A DNA stretch of 5,347 nt from Acidobacteriota bacterium (lineage in GTDB: Bacteria > Acidobacteriota > Vicinamibacteria > Vicinamibacterales > 2-12-FULL-66-21), in contig JACDDJ010000369.1 in NCBI GenBank assembly GCA_013817065.1, forward strand, positions 1-5,347. The letters are read 5' to 3'. The position numbers and the translations under genes were made by a program. The notes beneath the pieces were generated by a model. The model was given only the letters and a program-made list of their open reading frames with translations. It did no database searches and was not told the DNA's origin. Of this stretch, positions 1 to 5,096 are shown in pieces (position 1 is the stretch's first letter; each line of letters opens with the position of its first letter).

Positions 1-363
1 CATCCAAAGGACGTCGTCACGTCGAAGCTTTTGCGCGATCTCGATCCGCAGCGACCGCGCCGGCTTGACCCAGCGGCTGGTGAGGTGCCGCTGTTCGAGC
101 TCGGAGATCGTCTGCAGCGCCGCCGCGAGGTCGCGGGCCTGGTGCTGGCTGTGAGCCAGCCAGAAGAGCGCTTCGTCCTTATTCCGTTCTTTCGCATCCG
201 CAGCGGCAGCCTTCAGCTGCTCGATCGCGCGTTCCCACTGCTCGTCGGCAATCAAGTCCTTCGCGCGTTCGAGCCGCTGCGAGTCGCCCGGTTCGCCCGC
301 GTAAACCGCCGGGGGAACCGAGAAGCCGACGACGACCGCCGCACAGATCAACAACTGCTTCAT
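1..363 (-). CDS. Secreted TPR-like helical-repeat protein, third gene of sigma operon (partial)
   Basis: Reading the minus strand from ATG at 363 gives 121 codons open to the window edge, so the C-terminus is missing. Residues 1-22 look like a Sec signal peptide: Lys2, a hydrophobic core (LLICAAVVVGF), then VYA before Gly23, fitting signal peptidase I cleavage. The rest is helical and rich in Ala, Glu, Gln and Arg. The stretch around residues 28-80 (AKDLIADEQWERAIEQLKAA, then EALFWLAHSQHQ and DLAAALQTISEL) has the helix-turn-helix rhythm of TPR or HEAT-like solenoids, which bind proteins. The start is fixed by a 4-bp ATGA overlap with the anti-sigma stop and by AGGA eight bases upstream. Co-expression with a sigma/anti-sigma pair suggests an envelope role in that signalling circuit (inference). 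Similar operons in Acidobacteriota often carry a secreted HEAT/TPR protein here, from memory. The exact function is unknown. Confidence 0.8.
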   Translation of the reverse strand, partial: MKQLLICAAVVVGFSVPPAVYAGEPGDSQRLERAKDLIADEQWERAIEQLKAAAADAKERNKDEALFWLAHSQHQARDLAAALQTISELEQRHLTSRWVKPARSLRIEIAQKLRRDDVLWM

Positions 364-1175
364 GGGAGTATTCCTGTCGTACCGACACCGTCCATCTTCT
401 CGACCAGCCCACGCTTGTGAATCAGCCGCTGGATCTGCGGCAAGGCAGCTCGATCACCGGCTTCGGCCATCGACGTCTGCAACAATACGAGCTCGAGATC
501 CCGCATGACGCTCGCCAGCCGTGTCAGCCCACGTTGCTCGGCGGCCTGCCTGTAGATGCGCGTGTCATTCAGCAGCGAAGTCGCCAGCTCGCGCTCATAG
601 GCCCAGTCCGGCCCCTGCCCGGGCGCCGAATCCGGCATCGAATCCTTCGTCGCGAGGCCCAGCACCACCAGCTTGGAGCGCTCGAGATGACGCAGGCCAA
701 CGGCGGTCAATGCAGCCTGCATCTCCGGCTCGACCGGCGTGTCCCTCGAGGCCACCTGCTCCACCGGCGTCGGACCGGGCTGATCTGTGATGGTGCGACC
801 CGCTCGTGAGGCCATGAACACACTAAGCGCGACGACCGCGAGGAGGGCCGCCGTCGCGAGCAGACCGACGAACGGCCGCCGCGTAAGAACGGTCTTGGCG
901 ACCGCTGGTCGCGGCGCGAACGGGACGAGGCGATGTTGCTGGACGGCGGCGTCGAGCCGGGCCATGAAGGCGGTCCAATCACCGGACGCGGGACCAGAGA
1001 TGTCGGGTCGGGTCGACAGCGCGGCGCGGATGACCTGCAGTTCCTCCAGCACCTGGGCGCAATCCCGGCAACCCGCGAGGTGCGCCCGGACGGACGCATG
1101 CGCGGTGTCGTCCAGCTCTCCGTAGAAGTAGAGCTCGATCGTGCCGTCGTCCAGGATCCGGCACGGGGCGGTCAT
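360..1175 (-). CDS. Membrane-anchored zf-HC2 anti-sigma factor
   Basis: The product is 271 aa. Residues 5-39 form a putative zinc-binding anti-sigma domain: Cys5, then His32-x3-Cys36-x2-Cys39 (HLAGCRDC), matching the ZAS/zf-HC2 pattern that wraps around ECF sigma factors in the cytoplasm. The segment between (ELYFYGELDDTAHASVRAHL) resembles the usual 'Y-x-G-E-L' helix. A basic linker leads to one predicted transmembrane helix at about residues 102-122 (FVGLLATAALLAVVALSVFM). The C-terminal ~145 residues would be periplasmic; they are mostly helical, with HLERSKLVVLGLA, a Leu/Arg-rich stretch near LLNDTRIYRQAAEQRGL and RDLELVLLQTS. The likely role is to sequester the sigma factor encoded immediately upstream and release it on an envelope signal. 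It overlaps the sigma gene by 4 bp (ATGA at 1172-1175) and the downstream gene by 4 bp (360-363). The Shine-Dalgarno is weak: G6 at 1182-1187, six bases from the start. Family assignment is strong; the signal sensed is unknown. Confidence 0.9.
   Translation of the reverse strand: MTAPCRILDDGTIELYFYGELDDTAHASVRAHLAGCRDCAQVLEELQVIRAALSTRPDISGPASGDWTAFMARLDAAVQQHRLVPFAPRPAVAKTVLTRRPFVGLLATAALLAVVALSVFMASRAGRTITDQPGPTPVEQVASRDTPVEPEMQAALTAVGLRHLERSKLVVLGLATKDSMPDSAPGQGPDWAYERELATSLLNDTRIYRQAAEQRGLTRLASVMRDLELVLLQTSMAEAGDRAALPQIQRLIHKRGLVEKMDGVGTTGILP
372..375 (-). promoter_or_regulatory. Shine-Dalgarno site for the secreted repeat protein
   Basis: Minus-strand AGGA lies eight bases before the ATG at 363, inside the end of the anti-sigma gene. 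It supports the 363 start and allows independent initiation in addition to coupling through the ATGA overlap. Confidence 0.5.
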
Positions 1176-1747
1176 GCCTGGCCCCCCGTCGTCACATTCG
1201 CCACGGTCAACGCCTGCCGCAACCGGTGCACGGCCGCGTGCAGCTGCCGTTTGACGGTTCCTTCCGCGAGACCAAGCGATTCGGCAATCTCCCCGAGCTT
1301 GAGCCCCTGATGATGACGCATGATGAACACGACACGCTGACCAGGCGGGAGCCGCTGGATCTCCTGTTCTAGGACCTCCCCCAGCTCCCCGGCATAGGCG
1401 CGATCTTCGGGGCCGGGTGCTTCTTCTGGCGTGTTCAACATCTTGAATTCGGCTTCTTCTCCAAACGGCGCCGCGCCCGCGGGCGACTGTCGACGCTTAT
1501 GGTCAATGCACGCGTTCATCGCAATCCGATACATCCACGAGGTCAGCTGCGCGTCCTGCCGGAATTTGTCGAGCGACCTGTAGACCTTGATGAAGACTTC
1601 CTGGGTAATGTCTTCAGCATCGTGATGATTGCTGGCAAATTGGTACGCGACTCGATACACCATCGTCCGGTGACGCTCGACCAGTAAATGGAAGGCTGCA
1701 TGGTCACCCCCGGCGGCCCGGTTGACCAGGTCGGGATCAGGTGTCAT
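1172..1747 (-). CDS. ECF-type RNA polymerase sigma-70 factor
   Basis: The product is 191 aa from ATG at 1747, the usual length for an ECF sigma factor with only regions 2 and 4. Region 2 spans about residues 19-86. It includes the core-binding and -10 recognition segment (DAEDITQEVFIKVYRSLDKF, residues 43-62) and TSWMYRIAMNACIDHKRR (69-86), close to the family's W-x-Y-R-I-A-x-N-x-x-x-D-x-x-R-R signature. A variable linker (87-115) precedes region 4 (about 125-180). There LPPGQRVVFIMRHHQGLKLG and EIAESLGLAEGTVKRQLHAA form the helix-turn-helix that reads the -35 element. An in-frame extension upstream to TTG 1810 exists, but its residues are not family-like. ATG 1747 has only a weak GGCGGG at 1753-1758. 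The gene heads an operon with its anti-sigma factor, coupled by ATGA. Autoregulation from the 1748-1977 spacer is likely but no promoter could be fixed. Confidence 0.93.
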   Translation of the reverse strand: MTPDPDLVNRAAGGDHAAFHLLVERHRTMVYRVAYQFASNHHDAEDITQEVFIKVYRSLDKFRQDAQLTSWMYRIAMNACIDHKRRQSPAGAAPFGEEAEFKMLNTPEEAPGPEDRAYAGELGEVLEQEIQRLPPGQRVVFIMRHHQGLKLGEIAESLGLAEGTVKRQLHAAVHRLRQALTVANVTTGGQA

Positions 1748-1864
1748 GCACGCCCGCCAGCGAGCTTTACTCGCATATGCTCCGTTCAGCCCGCATCGTC
1801 GTGTCACCAATATGACGCACGGCCCCGGAGATTAGTTGATCAGGGCAGCCAGTTTGCAGCGTTC

Positions 1865-1911
1865 TCCGTCTAATCACACGGAATCCACGGGATAGGCACG
1901 GATTAGACGGA
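1865..1911. repeat. 10-bp perfect inverted repeat within the divergent spacer
   Basis: TCCGTCTAAT at 1865-1874 is the exact reverse complement of ATTAGACGGA at 1902-1911, with 27 bases between them. The right arm overlaps the CACGG array. No T-run follows on either strand, so it does not look like an intrinsic terminator. It could be an operator or simply an inverted copy of an array unit. Its position between two divergent transcription units fits either idea. Confidence 0.55.
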
Positions 1912-1935
1912 ACGGATCAGACCGATTACACGGAT
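1866..1935. repeat. Degenerate CACGG short-period repeat array (copy 1)
   Basis: Exact CACGG cores start at 1877, 1886, 1897 and 1929, with variants GACGG at 1906 and AACGG at 1911, usually followed by A and often T-rich bases. Spacing is about 9-11 bases where regular. The array sits in the 230-bp spacer between the divergent sigma operon and the barrel protein gene. The same core and period recur at 4457-4527. It is not coding: it falls outside all supported genes and has no consistent frame. Spacing is too short and irregular for CRISPR. I believe similar CACGGATT repeats occur between genes in several soil phyla, but that is recollection. Confidence 0.65.
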
Positions 1936-1938
1936 GCA

Positions 1939-1961
1939 CCCAGCGCTACTGGGATCTTTTT
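1939..1961 (+). terminator. Possible weak terminator or attenuator hairpin before the barrel gene
   Basis: CCCAG at 1939-1943 pairs with CTGGG at 1949-1953 around a 5-base loop, followed three bases later by T5 (1957-1961). The form is that of a small intrinsic terminator, but the stem is only five base pairs. It ends 16 bases before the barrel-protein ATG, so if transcription starts upstream it would lie in the leader. It may instead close off read-through into this gene, or be chance. Confidence 0.3.
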
Positions 1962-1968
1962 ACTCGTC

Positions 1969-1973
1969 GGAGG
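1969..1973 (+). promoter_or_regulatory. Shine-Dalgarno site for the outer-membrane protein gene
   Basis: GGAGG lies four bases before ATG 1978, somewhat close but a strong match. It decides the start, together with the signal peptide that begins at this ATG. Confidence 0.7.
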
Positions 1974-1977
1974 CGGA

Positions 1978-2550
1978 ATGCGATTGATACGGAAAGGACT
2001 CGTTGGCGGCGCGCTCGTTGGGGCGCTCGCACTCATCCCTTCGGCTGCGGAGGCTCAGGCGCAGTCGGTGGCCGAACCCAGGACGGTGACCGTTACCCCC
2101 TTCGTGGGCGTCTCATTCGGAACCCCCACTGACCTCGGCAGCAGTCTGGGCGTTGGGTTCGCGGTGGGCTACGACTGGACCCGGAACCTGGGATTTGAGT
2201 TCGATCTCGGGCATGTCTTCGATGTCGCGGGGGATGATGACAACCTGGACTGGTCGCTGACCAACTTCAGCGGCAATGTGGTCTACCATTTCGACGTCCC
2301 GCGGGTGACGCCTTACGCGACGCTCGGTATCGGCTGGGAGCGCTCGAATCCGGACTATGACGTGCCGGACCCAGTTGCTCTCAGGGTCGGATCCAGCACC
2401 GAGATTACCTGGAACATTGGCGGCGGCGTGAAGGTCCCGTTCGGGGAGCGTCTGCTCGCCAGGGCGGACATCAGGCGGTTCCAGGTCAACGACTTCGCCC
2501 CAGACCATTGGCGGCTGTATGGCGGCTTGACGTTCTGGATCAAGCGTTAG
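1978..2550 (+). CDS. Outer-membrane beta-barrel protein (OmpA/OmpW-like fold, small porin family)
   Basis: The product is 190 aa. Residues 1-26 are a clear Sec signal peptide: basic MRLIRKG, a hydrophobic core (LVGGALVGALALIPS), and AEA before Gln27. The mature ~164 aa alternate polar and hydrophobic or aromatic residues in short strands separated by Gly/Asp/Asn turns, for example VTPFVGVSF, VGFAVGYDW, LGFEFDLGHVF, FSGNVVYHFDV, VTPYATLGIGWE, ITWNIGGGVKVPF and LLARADIRRFQV. The size fits an eight-stranded barrel. The last strand (WRLYGGLTFWIKR) is aromatic-rich but ends in Ile-Lys-Arg, not the classic terminal Phe. No OmpA peptidoglycan-binding domain is present. The role could be structural or a small-solute channel; no substrate can be inferred. 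It is transcribed divergently from the sigma operon across 230 bp, which makes it a candidate target of that sigma factor (inference only). Confidence 0.83.
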   Translation: MRLIRKGLVGGALVGALALIPSAAEAQAQSVAEPRTVTVTPFVGVSFGTPTDLGSSLGVGFAVGYDWTRNLGFEFDLGHVFDVAGDDDNLDWSLTNFSGNVVYHFDVPRVTPYATLGIGWERSNPDYDVPDPVALRVGSSTEITWNIGGGVKVPFGERLLARADIRRFQVNDFAPDHWRLYGGLTFWIKR

Positions 2551-2561
2551 TTCGGGGTGTA

Positions 2562-2610
2562 GCGGCAACGGCCGAACGGCTGAATAAACATCAGCAATTG
2601 GCCGTTGCGC
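2562..2610 (+). promoter_or_regulatory. Long two-tier hairpin between the barrel gene and typA
   Basis: GCAACGGCC at 2565-2573 is the exact reverse complement of GGCCGTTGC at 2600-2608. It extends inward by a G-U pair (2574/2599) and an A-U pair (2575/2598), and outward past a bulged G2564 by two pairs (2562-2563 with 2609-2610). Inside it, GCTGA at 2579-2583 pairs with TCAGC at 2591-2595 around a 7-base A-rich loop. The structure fills most of the 74-base spacer and ends 14 bases before the typA ATG. No U-run follows, so it is a poor intrinsic terminator. It could be a leader structure affecting typA translation, an operator-like palindrome, or a 3' stabilising structure for the barrel mRNA. 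Confidence 0.5.
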
Positions 2611-2624
2611 GGTACACTGTAGGG

Positions 2625-4466
2625 ATGCCCGGGCACACAAAAACCTCTTCTACTGTCGCGAATCAACTTCGGCGTAACGTCGCGATCATCGCGCACGTCG
2701 ACCACGGCAAGACCACCCTCGTCGATGCACTGCTGCAACAGAGCGGCACCTTCCGGGCCAATGAGCGCGTCGCCGAGCGCGCCATGGACAACACCGACCT
2801 CGAGCGCGAGCGCGGCATCACCATCCTGGCGAAGAACACGGCGGTCCACTACAAGGACCACCTCATCAATATCGTCGATACGCCGGGCCACGCTGACTTT
2901 GGCGGTGAGGTCGAGCGAGTGCTGTCGATGGTTGACGGCGTCCTCCTGCTCGTCGACGCATCCGAGGGTCCACTTCCCCAGACGCGATTTGTCTTGCGGA
3001 AGGCACTCGAGCGGCGCCTCACGCCGATCGTGGTCATCAACAAGATCGACCGCCCCGACGCACGAATCCAAGAAGTCGTCAACGAGGTGTTCGATCTCTT
3101 CATCGACCTCGACGCAACCGAAGAACAGCTCGACTTTCCGATCCTCTACACCAGCGCCCGTGCCGGCACCTCGAGCGTGTCGATGGAAACGGCGGGCGCG
3201 GACCTGCGTCCGCTATTCGACTCGATCCTCGATGCGGTCCCGCCGCCAAAGGGCGATCCGGAAGCGCCCCTGCAGATGCTGGTGGCGAATCTGGATGCGA
3301 GCGACTATCTCGGGCGCATCGCCATCGGGCGCATCTTCAACGGCCGCGTCAGAGTGGGTGACCAGGTCGTCGTCTGCAAGCTCGAGGGCAAGGTTCACGA
3401 AACCAAGGTCACCAAACTGATGGCCTTCGACGGTCTGAAACGCATCGATATCACCGAAGCTGCCGCAGGCGACATCGTCTGCCTCGCCGGTATCGAGGAC
3501 ATCACGATCGGCGAGACCATCGCCGATATGGAGCACCAGCTCGCGATGCCGCCGATCGCGGTGGACGAGCCGACCGTGTCGATGATCTTCGGCGTCAACA
3601 CGTCGCCGATGTCCGGCCGCGACGGTACGTTCGTTACGTCCCGCCAGATCAAAGACCGCCTCGATCGCGAGCTGCTCGGCAACGTTTCGATTCGCGTCGA
3701 GCCGACCGACAGCCCCGAGCAGATGAAGGTACTCGGCCGCGGTGAGTTGCAGCTCTCGATTCTCATCGAGATGATGCGCCGCGAAGGGTTCGAGCTGCAG
3801 GTCTCACGACCCGACATTGTCACCAAGGAAATGGGCGGCAAGGTGATGGAACCGGTCGAGGACCTCGTCATCGACGTCGCCGAGGAGTTCCAGGGCGTCG
3901 TAATCGCGGCCATTGGCATGCGCCGCGGGACGATGACGAAGATGGTGAACCACGGAAGCGGACGCGTCCGCCTCGAGTTCCGCATCCCGGCGCGCGGCCT
4001 GATCGGTTTCCGCTCGCAGTTCCTCACCGATACCAAGGGCACCGGCATCATGAACACGCTGTTTGCCGGCTGGGAGCCGTGGCACGGCGCGATCGCCTCG
4101 CGCGCTAACGGCGCACTAGTGGCGGATCGTACTGGTGTGTCGACCGCCTTCGCGATCTGGAACCTGCAGGAGCGCGGCGAGATCTTCATCGATCCGACCG
4201 CTCCCGTGTATGAGGGCATGATCATCGGCGAGAATGCCCGGGCGTCTGACATGGACGTCAACGTCACGAAGGAAAAGAAGCAGACGAACATGCGTTCGTC
4301 CGGCGCCGACGAAGCCGTCCGCCTCATTCCGCCGCGCCGGCTGGGTCTCGAGCAGGCGATCGAGTGGATCAACGAGGACGAACTCGTCGAGGTGACGCCG
4401 CACAGCATCCGCATCCGTAAGCGGATCCTGCAGCCGAACATGCGTCCAAAGAAGAGCACGGACTAG
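2625..4466 (+). CDS. typA: Translational GTPase TypA/BipA
   Basis: The product is 613 aa from ATG 2625, the normal family length. TypA/BipA is an elongation-factor-like GTPase that binds 70S ribosomes and supports ribosome assembly and stress adaptation. All G motifs are present: G1 AHVDHGKTT (23-31), G2 RGITI (63-67), G3 DTPGHADFGGEVERV (85-99), G4 NKID (139-142), and G5 within YTSARAG. Domain II follows, then an EF-G domain III/V-like part. The BipA-specific C-terminal domain contains GRVRLEFRIPARGLIGFRSQ, FAGWEPWHG, RANGALVADRTG, and the KEKKQTNMRSSGADEAVRL stretch with the typical 'T-N-x-R-x-S-x-x-D-E' core. The frame continues upstream to 2508 inside the barrel gene, but those residues are not conserved. 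ATG 2625 gives a slightly longer N-terminus than usual (about 13 residues before RNVAIIAHVDHGK). AGGG abuts the ATG, so no well-spaced Shine-Dalgarno exists. The gene appears intact and ends inside a repeat array. Confidence 0.97.
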   Translation: MPGHTKTSSTVANQLRRNVAIIAHVDHGKTTLVDALLQQSGTFRANERVAERAMDNTDLERERGITILAKNTAVHYKDHLINIVDTPGHADFGGEVERVLSMVDGVLLLVDASEGPLPQTRFVLRKALERRLTPIVVINKIDRPDARIQEVVNEVFDLFIDLDATEEQLDFPILYTSARAGTSSVSMETAGADLRPLFDSILDAVPPPKGDPEAPLQMLVANLDASDYLGRIAIGRIFNGRVRVGDQVVVCKLEGKVHETKVTKLMAFDGLKRIDITEAAAGDIVCLAGIEDITIGETIADMEHQLAMPPIAVDEPTVSMIFGVNTSPMSGRDGTFVTSRQIKDRLDRELLGNVSIRVEPTDSPEQMKVLGRGELQLSILIEMMRREGFELQVSRPDIVTKEMGGKVMEPVEDLVIDVAEEFQGVVIAAIGMRRGTMTKMVNHGSGRVRLEFRIPARGLIGFRSQFLTDTKGTGIMNTLFAGWEPWHGAIASRANGALVADRTGVSTAFAIWNLQERGEIFIDPTAPVYEGMIIGENARASDMDVNVTKEKKQTNMRSSGADEAVRLIPPRRLGLEQAIEWINEDELVEVTPHSIRIRKRILQPNMRPKKSTD

Positions 4467-4527
4467 ACACACGGATTTCACGGACTGCCACGGATTGCAC
4501 GGAACACGGAGTTCACGGGCTACACGG
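4457..4527. repeat. CACGG short-period repeat array (copy 2) across the convergent gene junction
   Basis: Eight CACGG cores start at 4457, 4470, 4479, 4489, 4498, 4505, 4514 and 4523, mostly 9 bases apart, often as CACGGATT or CACGGA. The first core lies in the last codons of typA and the last one in the last codons of the minus-strand deacylase gene; the 53-bp spacer between is entirely repeat. The core and period match the array at 1877-1933. All units point the same way, so no strong hairpin forms and no standard terminator is visible for either gene. It is too short-spaced for CRISPR. Confidence 0.8.
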
Positions 4528-5020
4528 CCAGGTTTCGCACCTTGCTTCGCCGCGACGCAAGGAACTTCTCCAGGTCGCTGAACGAGATCGTCACGCTCGC
4601 GGTGTTGATGTTGGGATGGAAGATCAGGCGTTCGGCCCGACGCAAGTCCGTGTCGATGATGACCTGCACCGCCCCGCTGCCCTCGTGAAGTAGACCGAAC
4701 GGCGAGACGGAGCCAGGCGTGAGCCCCAGCGTCTGCATCAACCGATCAGGCGAGCCAAAGCTCAGCCTGTCATCGCCAATGGTCTTCACCAGCTGCTGAA
4801 GGTCGACCCGCTTCTCGACCGCGACGATTACCAGGTATTCGCGATTCCCCTTCTTGTTCCGGAGAAACAGGTTCTTCACCGGGGTGGCGGGGATGTTGCG
4901 CCAGTGCGCCTCGACGTCGTCACTCGTGAAGACCGGCGGATGCTCGTAAGTGTCGTAGGGGATACCCAGAGCCGCGAGTGCCTCATAGACTGGCCGCGTC
5001 AATCTCTCCATCTCGACCAT
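4520..5020 (-). CDS. YbaK/ProX-type aminoacyl-tRNA editing deacylase (prolyl-tRNA synthetase-associated domain)
   Basis: The product is 166 aa from ATG 5020, matching free-standing ProX/PrdX proteins (about 165 aa). The whole length is one YbaK/aminoacyl-tRNA synthetase-associated domain, a cytoplasmic trans-editing fold related to the INS domain of ProRS. Landmarks are VYEALAALGIPYDTYEHPPV (11-30), TPVKNLFLRNKKGNREYLVI (46-65), DDRLSFGSPDRLMQTLGLTP (83-102), GSVSPFGLL (103-111), and FHPNINTASVTISFSDLEKF (134-153). Lys49 in 'VKNLFL' aligns by motif with the lysine important in this superfamily. The sequence resembles ProXp-ala/PrdX more than YbaK proper, so the likely reaction is hydrolysis of mischarged Ala-tRNA-Pro (inference; Cys-tRNA-Pro is possible). 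ATG 5011 is an alternative start. The frame stays open to 5176, but that extension translates a GATGTGC repeat and overlaps the divergent HD gene, so it was rejected. The final codons lie in the CACGG array. Confidence 0.9.
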   Translation of the reverse strand: MVEMERLTRPVYEALAALGIPYDTYEHPPVFTSDDVEAHWRNIPATPVKNLFLRNKKGNREYLVIVAVEKRVDLQQLVKTIGDDRLSFGSPDRLMQTLGLTPGSVSPFGLLHEGSGAVQVIIDTDLRRAERLIFHPNINTASVTISFSDLEKFLASRRSKVRNLAV

Positions 5021-5035
5021 TCTACGTGCGAGGTT

Positions 5036-5068
5036 CGATGTGCGATGTGCGTGCGGTGTCCGATGTGC
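5036..5068. repeat. GATGTGC short tandem repeat in the divergent spacer
   Basis: CGATGTGC occurs at 5036-5043, 5043-5050 and 5061-5068, with a degenerate GTGCGGTGT stretch between, giving a roughly 7-base period. It fills part of the 76-bp spacer between the deacylase and HD-hydrolase genes, where promoters for both should lie. The sequence differs from the CACGG arrays. Confidence 0.6.
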
Positions 5069-5083
5069 AGTGTAGGATTGGCC

Positions 5084-5088
5084 AGGAG
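5084..5088 (+). promoter_or_regulatory. Shine-Dalgarno site for the HD-domain hydrolase gene
   Basis: AGGAG lies eight bases before ATG 5097, an ideal match and spacing that fixes this start. A TAGGAT at 5073-5078 is a loose -10-like hexamer, but with no convincing -35. Confidence 0.75.
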
Positions 5089-5096
5089 CACCGCGC

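Noticed and set aside
1748..1810. Upstream extension of the sigma factor to a TTG start at 1810
   Set aside because: The extra 21 residues do not look like sigma region 2, whereas ATG 1747 gives a typical N-terminus and normal length.
1836..1864. Housekeeping promoter from TTGATC at 1836-1841
   Set aside because: The hexamer at 17-base spacing (GCGTTC) is not a -10; no convincing partner on either strand.
1877..1933. CRISPR array
   Set aside because: Units are about 5-8 bases with 9-11 base period and degenerate; no repeats of 23-47 bases, no unique spacers and no cas genes.
1909..1935. ECF-type promoter using GGAAC at 1909-1913 as a -35 element for the barrel gene
   Set aside because: No TCTGA- or CGTC-like -10 follows at 15-17 bases, and the GGAAC sits inside the repeat array, so chance is likely.
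2508..2624. typA start at 2508 inside the barrel-protein gene
   Set aside because: It would add 39 non-conserved residues ahead of the family N-terminus; ATG 2625 already gives the typical length.
3395..4459. Long 354-codon open frame on the minus strand opposite typA
   Set aside because: It is an antisense shadow of a fully conserved typA; the translation is rich in Ser/Arg/Met with no recognisable domain, as expected from high-GC reverse frames.
4467..4519. Intrinsic terminator between typA and the deacylase gene
   Set aside because: All CACGG units face one way, so no strong stem forms and no T-run follows.
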